The translations under genes and the position numbers were made by a program. The notes under the pieces were generated by a model. The model was given only the letters and a program-made list of their open reading frames with translations, was not told the DNA's origin and ran no database searches. This document shows positions 10,836 through 22,016 of a stretch of 64,000 nt of DNA, piece after piece. Every line of letters starts with the position of its first letter. Position 1 is the stretch's first letter. Origin of the DNA: Buddleja alternifolia (lineage: Eukaryota > Streptophyta > Magnoliopsida > Lamiales > Scrophulariaceae); NCBI GenBank assembly GCA_019426215.1, contig CM033403.1:2805001-2869000 (forward strand), written 5' to 3'.

Positions 10836-12487
10836 TGATAAGAGGCATTTTTACGTGTTTTTAAGCCCCTTTGCGTTTATGTCTTAGGTTCATTTATCGC
10901 TTGATTCTTGCCACATGTGCGTTTAATTCGTGCATTAAGTGATTTCAGGTCTTAAATGGATACAATCAAAGAACGGGATGAAAAATGACGTATAAAACAA
11001 GTTTAGGCCAAATTTCTATGCACCCCTACGCCCGGGCGCCGTTTCAGCACCACTTTCCACGTTCGAGCGATATTTTCGTATTTTTAGAGACCGAATTTGA
11101 TGAAGTTTCCTTCTACAAAGTTGTAGAACTATGTGTTAGCTTCAAATGAGGACTTGAATCATCCAAATCGGAGTTTTGTGGAGAGAGTTATGAAGGAAAT
11201 ACAATTGCTGCGCAAGACAGAGGCAAATACTCCCAACATTCTGATTTGGGCGCCCGAGCGCCGTAAAACCCGCGCCTAGGCGCGCCCACATCCGAGATTT
11301 GATTCCTTTCAGCCAAAAGATCATCATTTGATGGGGGAATGGAACATTTAAAGCCAAGAGGTCATCACATGTATGGGGGGGATGTCATAAGTATGTTTCT
11401 TACTAGATCTACTTTTGGGAATTTTATACTACTCACTTTAAGAGTAGTGGAGGGGACACTAGGGGGGACATACACATGAGGGGCTGATTTGTGGTGGTCT
11501 TCTTAAGGAGTTGAGGGAGCAATTGACCGAAATCATCTTGGAGAGAAAGGGAGAGAGAGGCATTGGATCCATCACTTTTCACTCATCATCATTCATCACC
11601 ATATTTCTTCATCACTTTTGGAGGGGAACAAAGAGGGAGGAGCTAAGGATTGAAGATCAAGAGCAAAGATCCATCATCAATCAATTGAGGGAGTTTTAAT
11701 TATTTGCATTTACATGTTTATTTCCATGAGTATGTATATGTTTGTATTAGATTTTCTTAAGGCTTTGATGAGAGGCTAATATTGTAGAACTAAGGCCATG
11801 TGAAGGCCAAATTTATGAATCAATATATGTGAAGTTGCTCTTTGTATTAATTCTCCTATTGCTTTGTGTGTTAATTCTATGCTTTTATTCCAATCATGTG
11901 TTTGATCACCATATGCTTGCTATCTTGCCTAATCTAGTTGTTCGAGAGAAAATAGATTAGGGTGCAAGAGAATTAACACATCATCCGAAACAAATGAGGG
12001 ATTGCCCTAGAAATAGGTAAAGATTCCCGGGTGTTGTTAGCCGGATTCGTTCGGGGAAGCTCTAGAACGTTAATGCGTGATTTTTGATTAGATTCTCGGA
12101 TAGACATATTTAGAGAACCGTCAATTAATCATAGGATTATTATGTGCCGAGACATCGGGTAATAGTTAATTTAGGAGTTTCCACCAAAGCAATAGGAGTC
12201 TAATAATTCGAAGAGTAGTTCATATATATTGACGAGTAGATTTGGTTGTAGCATGTGCCTTAGTCATTTTATCATACGTGAGATTTAATTCATAGCTTGT
12301 TCCCTCCTTTGATCTTTCGTTTACTTAATTGTTTTCCTCTTGCTTTACTTTAATTGTCTTTACTTTCATTAAAATCATAAACTAGAATTCAAGTCTCCGT
12401 GGTTCGACAACCCGGACTTTTTGTCCACTTATTACTACACACGTCTAGTGCACTTGCTATCATAGCACGTTAAGTTTTAGCGTGTCA
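10836..12487 (+). repeat. Inner Athila 5' LTR
   Basis: It starts TGATAAGAGG and ends AGCGTGTCA, followed two bases later by the primer site. Copies of the palindromic GGCGCC motif lie near 11030-11042 and 11248-11285. Apart from two differences it is the same as 22017-23667. The LTR should carry promoter and polyadenylation signals; I could not place a convincing TATA box. Confidence 0.95.
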
Positions 12488-12493
12488 AGTTTT

Positions 12494-12511
12494 TGGCGCC
12501 GTTGCCGGGGA
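12494..12511 (+). other. Primer-binding site, tRNA-Asp type
   Basis: TGGCGCCGTTGCCGGGGA follows the 5' LTR. It is the motif generally described for Athila elements and matches the 3' end of plant tRNA-Asp. First-strand DNA synthesis starts here. Confidence 0.85.
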
Positions 12512-12632
12512 CTTGTTTATTTTAGTTTACATTTTTAATAATTCTTAGTTTTCGTTCATTTCTTGATTTTCTTTTATTTTCGTGATTAGTCTAATTTTGT
12601 TCTTGTATTTAATTGTTAGGTTCTTGAGGTGC

Positions 12633-15600
12633 ATGACCCGCTCCTCAAGCAAGCCTCTATACGAGTTGGAGCCCGAAATTGAAAGAGTTCTTAGGACTAG
12701 TAGGCGAGCAAGAGAAATGGCCAATAATCTCAACCAAAACCCAAATGGAAATTTCCCGGACATGAACTCACCGGAAACTAGGGAGTGGTTACAAGGTGTT
12801 CTACAAGCCATGCAAGCGGTACCTCCTCCACAACTCCCGTCGGTTCGGGGTAGCTTACCACCTAGGGTCCATACCATTCCGGGGCCCGTAGTCGTGCCTA
12901 ATTTCGTCACACCAAACTACCACATTCCGGCTCACATTTTTAATATGGTGCAAGGAGATCCTTTCTATGGAGAACCACACGAATCACCACACGCTCATTT
13001 GGAAACCATAGATGAGGCTCTTGTGACCATTCAATATCACCCACGTGATCTTGATGCGATTCGTCTAAGAGTCTTCCATTTCTCATTGAAGGATAGGGCG
13101 ACAACATGGTACAAATCCTTACCTCCACAATCTATTACAACATGGAGTGAGTTGGTCGATGCCTTTTTAAATAAATTCTTTCCACCCTCAAAAATAAATG
13201 AGCTACGGAGTAATATAAAAGGGTTTAGGCAAAGAAGCAATGAATCTTTAGCCGAGGCTTGGGCTAGATATAAGGGCATGCTCCGTAAATGTCCCGATCA
13301 TAATTTTGGGTTGAATGAACAAGTACTCCATTTCTATGATGGGGTTAGGTCACGTATTCGGCATAGACTCAACGCGGGTGCGGGAGGAGATCTCCTTGGG
13401 TTAGATTGTCAAAGTGTATGGGACAAAGTCGAACAGTTGGCCCGAGAAGACGAGCTTTACCCCGACGATGAAGAGGCCTCATCCTCTAAAAAGGTTGCTT
13501 GTATTGAGGAAGTAGTTGAGGAAGTAGTACTCTTGGAACCAGAGGTTGGCAATGTTAATTATGTGGGGAATCAAAATAAACCTCGGGTGAACTTTCATAT
13601 ACCCGAGAATTTTCCAAAAAGGCCCAACCCCGCACAGAACGCACAACCGGGGATCTATCAAGCTCCACGACCACCCTTCAATAACCCACCCCCGAGGCAA
13701 GGCAATTTCAATGGACAAGGTCAAGGTCAAGTGCAAATGCGACCTCCCACAATCGATGAGAAACTGGATGCTCACATGAAAAAGTCCGATACATCTTTCA
13801 ACGAACTTCGGAATATGATAAAGGATATGTGTATGGAGATGAAGGATTTGCGAACACAAGTAGGGCAACTTTCTAATGCGGTTAACGGTAGAGCCCCGGG
13901 GACTCTCCCAAGCGACATGGAAAAGAACCCGAAGGCCCAATGCAATGCCATAGCCTTGAGAAGTGGCAAACAATTGGAAAATTACACTGCCAGTACATCC
14001 GCGCCCGAGCGCCCAGATATGCGCGCCCAGGCGCCAGAAGATCCGCGCCTAGGCGCCGATACACGCGCCCAGGCGCCGCCCACTGTTTTTGTGCCAGCAG
14101 ATCCGCGCCTAGGCGCCAATATGCGCGCCCAGGCGCCAGAAGATCCGCGCCTAGGCGCTGATACACGCGCCCAGGCGCCGCCCACTGCTTCGGTAGGTTT
14201 TCATCCGTCTAATCCAACGATTTCTCCCCCTATCGAAGTTTGTCTCCCCTTCCCAAATGCTCACAAAAAGAAGAAAAAGGAGATGGATCCGAGCTTTCTT
14301 CGAATTTTGGCAATCCTTCGGGAAGTGAGAATTAATATTCCGTTTATTGACGCCATCCTCCAAATGCCGAATTATGTGAAGTTCTTCAAGGACATACTCT
14401 CCAACAAGCAGAAGTGGGAAGAGAATGAGACGGTGTGCCTCACGGAAGAATGCTCCGCCGTATTACTCAATAAATTGCCAACTAAGCTCCAAGATCCCGG
14501 GAGTCTCACAATCCCATGCACAATTGGATCCTTATCATTCAAGAAGGTGTTATGTGACTCGGGGGCCAGCATCAATCTTCTTCCATACTCACTGTTTAAA
14601 AAGCTAGGCCTTGGAAATCCCAAGCCGACCTCAATGAGCCTTCAACTAGCCGACCGATCAATCAAGAGGCCCAAGGGGATAATCGAAGACGTTATTGTCC
14701 AAGTCGACAAGTTTTATTTTCCCGTTGATTTCGTAGTACTCGACATGGAAGAGGATGTGGAAGTACCATTAATCCTAGGGAGACCATTCCTAGCCACGGG
14801 TAAGGCGGTAATTGACATTGCTAATGGTAAGCTTACCTTGAATGTGGGCGATGACAAAGTTACCTTTGATGTTTACAAAGTCCTTAAACATCCTTTTGAT
14901 CATGACTCGTGTTATCGAATTGATACATTTGACCATTTGATTGTTGAGTATTTACAGGACAATACAATTGAAAATTCTCTCGAACAGAGTCTTATGAAAT
15001 CCATGCAAGTGGACTCGGAGAAAGATGATCTAGTGGAAAAGGTTCTAAGCTTAGAGTACAAATCTTCCTCTCATTCGGGAGGATTCATCAAAGTTGATAG
15101 ATCATTGTCAGGATCACCTCGCCCAGCTATTGAAGAACCCCCCTCTCTCGAACTCAAACCCCTCCCCTCCCACCTTAAATATGTGTACTTGAACGATGAC
15201 GAGACACTCCCATTGATCATTTCCTCATCTCTTTCAGGATCACAAGAAGAGCAATTAATGACGGTGTTGAGATCTCACAAACGGGCTTTTGGGTGGAAAC
15301 TTGCGGACATCAAAGGCATTAGTCCAGCGATATGTATGCACAAAATACTTATGGAGGACTCCACCAAGCCTACACGCCAACCCCAAAGGAGATCAAACCC
15401 ACAAATCCAAGAGGTAGTCAAGAAGGAAGTGATTAAACTGCTCGACTCAGGTATAATCTATCCTATTTCTGATAGTGCGTGGGTGAGCCCTACCCAAGTG
15501 GTGCCTAAGAAAGGGGGAATAACGGTAATTGAGAATGCGAATAATGAGCTTATCCCAACTCGTATAATTAGTGGGTGGCGTGTATGTATAGATTACCGTA

Positions 15601-17981
15601 AGTTGAATGATGCCACACGTAAGGATCATTTCCCCCTCCCCTTTATTGACCAAATGCTTGAACGATTAGCCGGGCATGATTTCTATTGTTTTTTAGATGG
15701 TTACTCCGGCTATAATCAAATTGCCATAGATCCTGAGGACCAAGAGAAAACCACTTTCACTTGTCCTTATGGCACATTTGCTTATAGAAGGATGCCATTT
15801 GGCTTGTGTAATGCCCCGGCCACTTTTCAAAGATGCATGATGGCAATTTTTCATGATATGGTTGAAGATTTCCTTGAAATTTTTATGGATGACTTTTCTG
15901 TTTTCGGAACAACTTTTGATATTTGTCTTGCTCATCTAAATGTTGTGCTTAAACGTTGTGAAGAAACCAACCTTGTTTTGAATTGGGAAAAATGCCATTT
16001 AATGGTCCGAGAGGGGATTGTACTTGGCCACAAGATCTCTCAAAAAGGGATCGAAGTGGACCAAGCCAAGATTGAGGTCATTGAAAAACTCCCCCCACCC
16101 ACATCGGTAAAAGCTGTTAGGAGTTTTCTCGGGCATGCTGGTTTCTATAGGCGATTCATCTTGAATTTCTCTAAAATTGCGAAACCGTTGTCTAATTTGC
16201 TTGTTAAAGATGCACCTTTTGATTTCAATTCTTCTTGTATGCAGGCCTTTATTGATTTGAAGGAACGCTTAGTTTCTGCCCCTATCATGTCATCCCCCGA
16301 TTGGAGCTTACCATTCGAATTGATGTGTGATGCGAGTGACACCGCGGTTGGAGCGGTCCTTGGCCAAAGGAAGGAAAAGGTATTTCGAACCATTTACTAT
16401 GCTAGTAAAACTCTTAACGACGCACAATTGAATTATGCCACCACGGAAAAAGAATTACTCGCCATAGTCTTTGCATTCGATAAATTCCACTCTTACCTCG
16501 TGCTAAACAAAGTGATAGTTTACACCGATCATTCGGCTTTAAAATATTTGCTTGCCAAGAAAGATGCTAAACCAAGACTCCTTAGGTGGATTTTGTTACT
16601 CCAAGAATTTGATTTAGAGATAAAAGACAAGAAAGGCACCGAAAATGTAGTAGCCGACCACCTCTCACGATTAGAGCTAGTGAATGATCCGTTAGATGAG
16701 ACACCAATTCGTGAGGAATTCCCAGATGAACACCTCCTTGCTATTTCTGAAAAAATTTCACCTTGGTATGCTAACTTTGCCAATTACATTGTCACGGGCC
16801 GTCTTCCCCCGGATATCACTTTTCATCAAAAGAAGAAATTTCTATCTGATGTAAAGCAATATCTTTGGGACGAACCCTTTTTATTCAAAGTTTGTGCAGA
16901 TGGTTTAATTCGACGTTGCATACCCGAAACGGACGTGCATGCTATCCTATCTCATTGTCATGATATGGCGGTAGGTGGCCATTTTGGGCCTTCCAAAACG
17001 GTAGCTAAGATCCTCCAATCAGGTTTCTTCTGGCCTACTCTTGTTAAAGATGCACATCATTATGTCAAATCTTGTGATCGCTGTCAACGAATGGGGAACA
17101 TCTCTAAACATCATGAAACGCCCTTAAATAGCATGTTAGAGTGTGAGTTGTTTGATGTATGGGGTGTGGATTTCATGGGCCCTTTCCCCAGTTCTTGTTC
17201 AAATAAATATATCCTCGTTGCGGTAGACTATGTCTCCAAATGGGTGGAAGCCGTGGCCTTGCCTACTAATGATGCTCGGGTTGTCACTCGTTTTCTGAAG
17301 AAACATATTTTTACTCGATTTGGAACTCCCCGAGCCATCATTAGTGACGGGGGCACCCACTTCTGCAACAGGCAGTTTGAACTTTTATTGACCAAGTACG
17401 GGGTGAAGCATAAAATTTCGACCCCATACCACCCACAAACTAGTGGCCAAGTGGAGGTCTCGAATAGGGAGATTAAGCGTATTTTAGAAAAAACGGTCAA
17501 TGCATCAAGAAAGGATTGGTCCCTTAAATTGGATGATGCTCTTTGGGCTTATCGGACCGCCTATAAAACCCCAATTGGCATGTCCCCGTATCGTCTTGTT
17601 TTTGGTAAAACATGTCACTTGCCCGTTGAACTCGAGCATCGTGCTTATTGGGCCATTAAGTTTCTAAATTTTGACTCTCAAAGTGTAGGTACACAACGTT
17701 TGCTACAACTCAACGAACTCGAAGAATGGCGTCATCTTGCCTATGAGAACGCAAAACTCTATAAGGAGCGGACCAAAATGTGGCATGACAAACATATTCT
17801 CCCCCGGGAATTCCACAAGGGAGAGCGGGTGTTGCTATACAACTCTCGACTCCGACTCTTCCCCGGGAAGCTTAAGTCTCGATGGTCGGGACCATTTTTA
17901 TTTCCCAGGTCTATCCATCCGGCGCCGTCGAACTTACAACAGATAAAGGACATACTTTCTTGGTCAACGCTCAACGTCTAA
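12633..17981 (+). CDS. Athila gag-pol polyprotein
   Basis: One open frame of about 1782 codons, taking the ATG of [15 protein letters not shown] as start; upstream codons in frame lack a better ATG. Residue numbers are from that Met. Gag capsid-like region about 147-250 ([28 protein letters not shown]). A repeated segment 457-519 ([16 protein letters not shown]) is made by GGCGCC-rich DNA. Protease motif DSGAS starts at 642. Reverse transcriptase has FMDDF with the Asp pair at 1086-1087. RNase H about 1230-1350 (MCDASD, YTDHSAL). The integrase zinc finger starts with HCHD and ends CDRCQR. Its core has Asp 1513, Asp 1572 and Glu 1608, the canonical DD35E spacing. After GPF (about 17890) the frame departs from the expected end; the neighbouring frame continues to GQRLKPYL-like sequence and stops near 18045. 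One indel therefore probably damaged the C-terminal tail. No gag zinc knuckle is visible. Confidence 0.93.
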   Translation: MTRSSSKPLYELEPEIERVLRTSRRAREMANNLNQNPNGNFPDMNSPETREWLQGVLQAMQAVPPPQLPSVRGSLPPRVHTIPGPVVVPNFVTPNYHIPAHIFNMVQGDPFYGEPHESPHAHLETIDEALVTIQYHPRDLDAIRLRVFHFSLKDRATTWYKSLPPQSITTWSELVDAFLNKFFPPSKINELRSNIKGFRQRSNESLAEAWARYKGMLRKCPDHNFGLNEQVLHFYDGVRSRIRHRLNAGAGGDLLGLDCQSVWDKVEQLAREDELYPDDEEASSSKKVACIEEVVEEVVLLEPEVGNVNYVGNQNKPRVNFHIPENFPKRPNPAQNAQPGIYQAPRPPFNNPPPRQGNFNGQGQGQVQMRPPTIDEKLDAHMKKSDTSFNELRNMIKDMCMEMKDLRTQVGQLSNAVNGRAPGTLPSDMEKNPKAQCNAIALRSGKQLENYTASTSAPERPDMRAQAPEDPRLGADTRAQAPPTVFVPADPRLGANMRAQAPEDPRLGADTRAQAPPTASVGFHPSNPTISPPIEVCLPFPNAHKKKKKEMDPSFLRILAILREVRINIPFIDAILQMPNYVKFFKDILSNKQKWEENETVCLTEECSAVLLNKLPTKLQDPGSLTIPCTIGSLSFKKVLCDSGASINLLPYSLFKKLGLGNPKPTSMSLQLADRSIKRPKGIIEDVIVQVDKFYFPVDFVVLDMEEDVEVPLILGRPFLATGKAVIDIANGKLTLNVGDDKVTFDVYKVLKHPFDHDSCYRIDTFDHLIVEYLQDNTIENSLEQSLMKSMQVDSEKDDLVEKVLSLEYKSSSHSGGFIKVDRSLSGSPRPAIEEPPSLELKPLPSHLKYVYLNDDETLPLIISSSLSGSQEEQLMTVLRSHKRAFGWKLADIKGISPAICMHKILMEDSTKPTRQPQRRSNPQIQEVVKKEVIKLLDSGIIYPISDSAWVSPTQVVPKKGGITVIENANNELIPTRIISGWRVCIDYRKLNDATRKDHFPLPFIDQMLERLAGHDFYCFLDGYSGYNQIAIDPEDQEKTTFTCPYGTFAYRRMPFGLCNAPATFQRCMMAIFHDMVEDFLEIFMDDFSVFGTTFDICLAHLNVVLKRCEETNLVLNWEKCHLMVREGIVLGHKISQKGIEVDQAKIEVIEKLPPPTSVKAVRSFLGHAGFYRRFILNFSKIAKPLSNLLVKDAPFDFNSSCMQAFIDLKERLVSAPIMSSPDWSLPFELMCDASDTAVGAVLGQRKEKVFRTIYYASKTLNDAQLNYATTEKELLAIVFAFDKFHSYLVLNKVIVYTDHSALKYLLAKKDAKPRLLRWILLLQEFDLEIKDKKGTENVVADHLSRLELVNDPLDETPIREEFPDEHLLAISEKISPWYANFANYIVTGRLPPDITFHQKKKFLSDVKQYLWDEPFLFKVCADGLIRRCIPETDVHAILSHCHDMAVGGHFGPSKTVAKILQSGFFWPTLVKDAHHYVKSCDRCQRMGNISKHHETPLNSMLECELFDVWGVDFMGPFPSSCSNKYILVAVDYVSKWVEAVALPTNDARVVTRFLKKHIFTRFGTPRAIISDGGTHFCNRQFELLLTKYGVKHKISTPYHPQTSGQVEVSNREIKRILEKTVNASRKDWSLKLDDALWAYRTAYKTPIGMSPYRLVFGKTCHLPVELEHRAYWAIKFLNFDSQSVGTQRLLQLNELEEWRHLAYENAKLYKERTKMWHDKHILPREFHKGERVLLYNSRLRLFPGKLKSRWSGPFLFPRSIHPAPSNLQQIKDILSWSTLNV
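14000..14190 (+). repeat. GGCGCC-rich repeat inside Athila gag
   Basis: Alternating CGCGCCCAGGCGCC and CCGCGCCTAGGCGCC units, with a larger duplicated unit of about 93 bp (14041-14097 and 14134-14190 are nearly the same). It is translated in frame as RAQAPP and DPRLGAD repeats. The outer Athila has fewer copies at the same place (10600-10790). Confidence 0.85.
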
Positions 17982-19051
17982 AACCTTACTTAGGGATGGA
18001 TGGGCCAAGAGACAAAGAGTCCTTCATCCTCGCGGACCCTTCGTGATTCTTCGCTTTCAGTCGAGCTAATGACTCTAAACTAGCGCTTCTTGGGAGGCAA
18101 CCCATGTTTTCTTTCCGTTTCCTTTTCTTTTTCCCTTATTATTCCGTTTGTTGCTTTATTTTCTAACCTTACATCTTTGTTAGTTTGTGTTTTAAGTGTT
18201 TTGTCTCTTCCCTTTCGAAACAGGAAATGAAATTCGTTACAAAACTATTCAGAATCCCGCGCCCAAGCGCCGAGAAATCAGGCGCCTAGGCGCCCGACTC
18301 TGAAACGGGCGCCCAAGCGCCGAGAAATCAGGCGCCTAGGCGCCCGACTCTGAAAGGGGCGCCCAGGCGCCGAGAAACGCCCGCCTAGGCGCCCGCATTA
18401 ACAACCAAAGGCTCGAGGTAAGTTGTATCGCGCGCCTAGGCGCCCAAACACGCGCGCCTAGGCGCCCGATTCTGAATCTAACAAATATATGGGTAAAAAA
18501 AGGTCAAAATTCCCCAAAATCTTCACAACTCCTCTCCCACTCGAATTCCGGCGATTTCCTCAACATTTCCGGCCATTTCCACCGGATTTCACCGCCACTT
18601 CCATCAACATCATTCGTTGCACAAGAGGCTCGTCTTTCACATCGACTCGGTGCGAAAATTTTGGGGATAAAAGGTGAGTTTTGGCTTTACCCTCCTTCCA
18701 TTTCCGATTCATAGCCGACGCGTAGGTGCCTTGTGTTATATATTGAGGATTAATTGGGGCATTGGCCGATTGTTGATTGAATTTTTAGTTGTTATTGCAT
18801 TTGAGAGCTTGAAATTGAAAGTGTGGGTTGTAATCAAAAAAATTGGGGGTTGATGTTGTTGAATTGGATGGTCTATTTGTGCTAAATCCGTGGGTTATTA
18901 TCAATTTGTGGGTTGAAATTGAATTTGTGGATTGTTGCCAAGTGTGGGTTGCTCTGATTTTGGTGTGTGTTGGGCGTTGAAGATTGTTGTATTTGGTTGG
19001 TTGCATTTGGGTCGATTTGAGTAGTTAAGAAGTTGATAATTGTTGTTGCAA
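17982..19051 (+). other. Athila spacer between pol and env-position ORF
   Basis: The first part is the shifted tail of integrase, followed by GGAGGCAACCC sequence shared with the outer Athila (near 6700). At 18256-18475 there is a tandem GC-rich array with units of about 50-60 bp, each carrying GGCGCCTAGGCGCC or GCGCCCAAGCGCC. The rest is T/G-rich and noncoding, possibly a leader or intron of the downstream ORF; nothing further is recognised. Confidence 0.75.
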
Positions 19052-20359
19052 ATGACGAGAACTACCAACAGGCCGTCAAAGGGTAAGAAAAAAGTGGGTG
19101 AGGGTTCCTCTAATGAGCCCGAGAATCCCGATAGTACCCGTTTTGAAAACCCTCAAGTCCAAATTATTTGTCAGAGTTTGAGCACCCCCCGCACCCTTAT
19201 TAAGGAGCACTATTTAACCACCCGGGGACAGCCCTCTGTGCACGAATTGATACAATTTCATCGCTTACAGTTTTTTTGTCAAAAGCCCGAGGCCATTCAT
19301 CTTCCTTGGGTTCTGGAATTCTTCAGCTCCGGGGTTTATGATGAGATTGAGACACGAGGATGGCTGGGGACTACCCTTTTGGTCCGGGGCAAACATGTCA
19401 ATTATGAGTTGAGACAGATTAGGGAGAGCATAGGCACCCCGACCCCTCAGACATGCGAGTTCACCGCTCTTTACAATTCAGGGCGCCTCCGAGTTAGCTT
19501 GTCGGATATTTTGCAGGTTATTGGCCGAGAGGGGTGGGAATGGGTACCCGGAGAAGCTCATGTCCCCCGTAGGGCTCTATTACCCGAGGCTGCTTTCTGG
19601 CTCGACTTCATCAGATTCAATTTAATGCCGAGTACCAATAGATCAGAGGCAAACAAGGAACGGGCCACCCTCATCTACGCTATTATGTCCAAGAAAGCTG
19701 TGGACTTTGCCCGGGTAATCCACAAGTCTTTGACGGACCACTTTAGAAAGTTGAAGAATGAGTTAGGGCCATTGATTAACAAAGAATTGGCTAAGCAAAA
19801 GGGAGAAGGTCCCACTCGGAAGATTCCCATCATTCTCCCGTCACTGATCACAGCTTTATGCAAGGCGGCTAAGGTTCCCACATTTCCTTTGGAGCGTACT
19901 GAGCTTCCTGGTTCGTATCTCACCGTGGTAGATGACGACTCCCAGGCTCCTCCACCACCAGCTACTTCAAAGAGGCCTCGCCCATCTTCATCCCAGTCTA
20001 CTAGCTCCCCACAGTTTCCACCTATGGATGCCGCCGCCATTAGACAATTAAAGGATGAATTGAGGGAGGAGTTGCGAGATGAGATGAGGGTGGTCATGTC
20101 CGACACTTGTGCTTATTTCCGTCAGCTTTTTGTAGAGCATGATGCGTTTGTCGGTTGGGGGCCGTTTGATTATTCTGCTCCTCCACCTTACCCGCACCCC
20201 CCGCCTCAGCAGCCCGCAGATATGCACGAGTCAGGTGCTCTCGTTCCTGACGGAGGTGATGATGAGGCTCATAATGATGAGGGTAGCCCATTGATTGATT
20301 TGGATGATCTAGGCGGCGAGGATGAGGATTACATTGACCGTTTTGGCACCACCGATTAG
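19052..20359 (+). CDS. Athila env-position ORF (plant transposon protein)
   Basis: An intact frame of about 435 residues from an ATG (MTRTTNRPSKGKKK). Residues about 45-235 resemble the conserved domain found in Athila ORFs downstream of pol, often annotated as putative plant transposon protein (FFCQKPEAIHLPWVLEFF, GWEWVPGEAH). The middle and end are proline- and acid-rich, with a charged helix KDELREELRDEM near 335 that could form a coiled coil. I see no signal peptide, no hydrophobic membrane segment and no glycosylation-rich ectodomain. Calling it env-like therefore rests only on its position between pol and the 3' LTR. Its function is unknown. The outer Athila lacks it entirely. Confidence 0.8.
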   Translation: MTRTTNRPSKGKKKVGEGSSNEPENPDSTRFENPQVQIICQSLSTPRTLIKEHYLTTRGQPSVHELIQFHRLQFFCQKPEAIHLPWVLEFFSSGVYDEIETRGWLGTTLLVRGKHVNYELRQIRESIGTPTPQTCEFTALYNSGRLRVSLSDILQVIGREGWEWVPGEAHVPRRALLPEAAFWLDFIRFNLMPSTNRSEANKERATLIYAIMSKKAVDFARVIHKSLTDHFRKLKNELGPLINKELAKQKGEGPTRKIPIILPSLITALCKAAKVPTFPLERTELPGSYLTVVDDDSQAPPPPATSKRPRPSSSQSTSSPQFPPMDAAAIRQLKDELREELRDEMRVVMSDTCAYFRQLFVEHDAFVGWGPFDYSAPPPYPHPPPQQPADMHESGALVPDGGDDEAHNDEGSPLIDLDDLGGEDEDYIDRFGTTD

Positions 20360-20675
20360 GCTTATCTTGTTTTATTTCCATGCATGTTTCTTTTTATTTT
20401 TTTTTGGATATCTTTTGTTGGGATGTTTGATATTTTATGTTTGATGTTTGGATGCTTGATGTTTTCCTTCCATGCATGTTTCTCATTTTTTTGTTTATCT
20501 CGTTTTGTTTTATTCTATTCTATCCAATGTTTGATGCTCTGTATGTCTAGCATTTGTTTACCTATGTAGTGATCGACACAGTGATTGCCATCCGTGGACT
20601 TGATTGCCTTAAGTGGACTCGGGTTTGCTTTTCAGCTTCCCTATGGTGACGTGTACTTTGCCCTTTTCTTTTTCA

Positions 20676-20715
20676 AACATTGGGGACAATGTTCATGATA
20701 AGTGTGGGGGTGTAG
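20676..20715 (+). promoter_or_regulatory. Internal hairpin and polypurine tract
   Basis: An 18-nt palindrome (arms AACATTG, loop GGGA, 20676-20693) is followed six bases later by AAGTGTGGGGGTGTAG (20700-20715), nearly the same as the tract beside the 3' LTR. The outer Athila has the same hairpin at 6401-6418 and a purine tract at 6381-6394. It may be a second plus-strand priming site. Confidence 0.65.
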
Positions 20716-21978
20716 TATACTAGATCCAATATAGTCATGTTGATTCATGTTTTACATATTTCGGTCCAAGTTTGGTCAAGTTTGGGGGGTGCTGAACCTC
20801 TACATGTGAAATGTGTGCAATTTTAATTTATTTTTTTGGATAGAATTTCAACCCTTCACTTGAGGTATTGAGCATGGTTAATTTGAATACATGGTATGTT
20901 TTCTCTATCAATTTGGTTTTTAATGGCTATACACATCGTTCCTTGCTTATGGGATCCTAACTAGACTAGATTAACCTTAAGATGATTCACATATGCACCT
21001 AAATCGAAGGTAGAGGAGTTGAGTGGGCAATCATTTTGAAACACTTAAAGGCTTGATCCCGGAAATATCAACTTAAAATTTTCACATGTGTTATGAGTTG
21101 AGAACATTAACTTTGTGTGCTTAATAATAATAAAAAGAGGTTGAACATTGGTATGACTGAAAAAAAAAAAAAAAAAGTCAGGCTTAATAGATACTGGGGG
21201 CGAAGAGCACCATGCCTAGAATACTGTACTATTTTGCTAATTTGAGCTAAGCTCAAGCCAATGTAAGTGTTAAGTGAATAAGGACCTAGTTTGATTTTGT
21301 GGCCTTTGACACTCGAGTGATTAAGCCCTTAGGAATGTCTCCACATTTGATACCCTAAAGCCATCTGGTTTAGGAGTTATTGGCCTAAAACTCGTTACAC
21401 GGGTGTCATAGAAAGCCTAAGAGGATCAAACATTGCACATGGTCTAACCTCTAATGTTTCGAGTTGAAAGTGCATAAGATAAATCCGAAAGTAGAATGAA
21501 GTGATAAATTTTTAAGTGGCTATGAAGTTGTATTCAATTCTCGTACCATGTGAATAATCAAAAGTTGATAAATATGGGGTTAATGTTTGAAAAGTGGTAA
21601 GAATGCCACTTGACTATAATACTTGAGATTTATTACACTACACCCTTAGGATGATCTTTTCAATGTTAAGGCGTAACATGAGCAAATGTGTGATGTGTAT
21701 ATATTTGTAATATGAGCTTAAACAGATGAATTCATACCATTGTGTGCTATTAATCATTGTAATTTACGTTGAGTGATCGGGGTTGAAAATCTTTCGATTT
21801 TGTGGGTATATCGTCTGCAAACCCTCACGAGACTATAACTCGTCCTTTGAGGTAACTCAAAGGTTCAAAGGCTTGTTGCATTCGCTAAATGCAACCGTTT
21901 ACTCCACGAAAGTGAGTTAGGTAGTTTTCTTTTTGTTTCTCTCTTTGATTGATGATGTTTCCTTATCTTAGAACTCTT

Positions 21979-22016
21979 ATTGCTCGAGGACGAGCAATTG
22001 ATAAGTGTGGGGGTGT
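21979..22016 (+). promoter_or_regulatory. Athila polypurine tract with hairpin
   Basis: AAGTGTGGGGGTGT (22003-22016) directly precedes the 3' LTR. A perfect palindrome with arms ATTGCTCG and loop AGGA (21979-21998) lies just upstream. The tract is where plus-strand synthesis should start; the role of the hairpin is unknown. Confidence 0.8.

Larger units (their letters stand above)
20360..22016 (+). other. Athila 3' noncoding block
   Basis: AT-rich sequence with no credible ORF. It contains an A run (about 21160-21176) and is bounded by two hairpin-plus-purine-tract modules. It corresponds to 5092-6420 of the outer Athila on the other strand, with clear similarity (for example the GAGTTACCTCAAAGG-type segment near 21850 and 5250). 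Confidence 0.75.

Noticed and set aside
13479..14185. Minus-strand ORFs of up to 164 codons opposite Athila gag
   Set aside because: They are shadows of the real gag-pol frame and its GC-rich repeat; no independent support.
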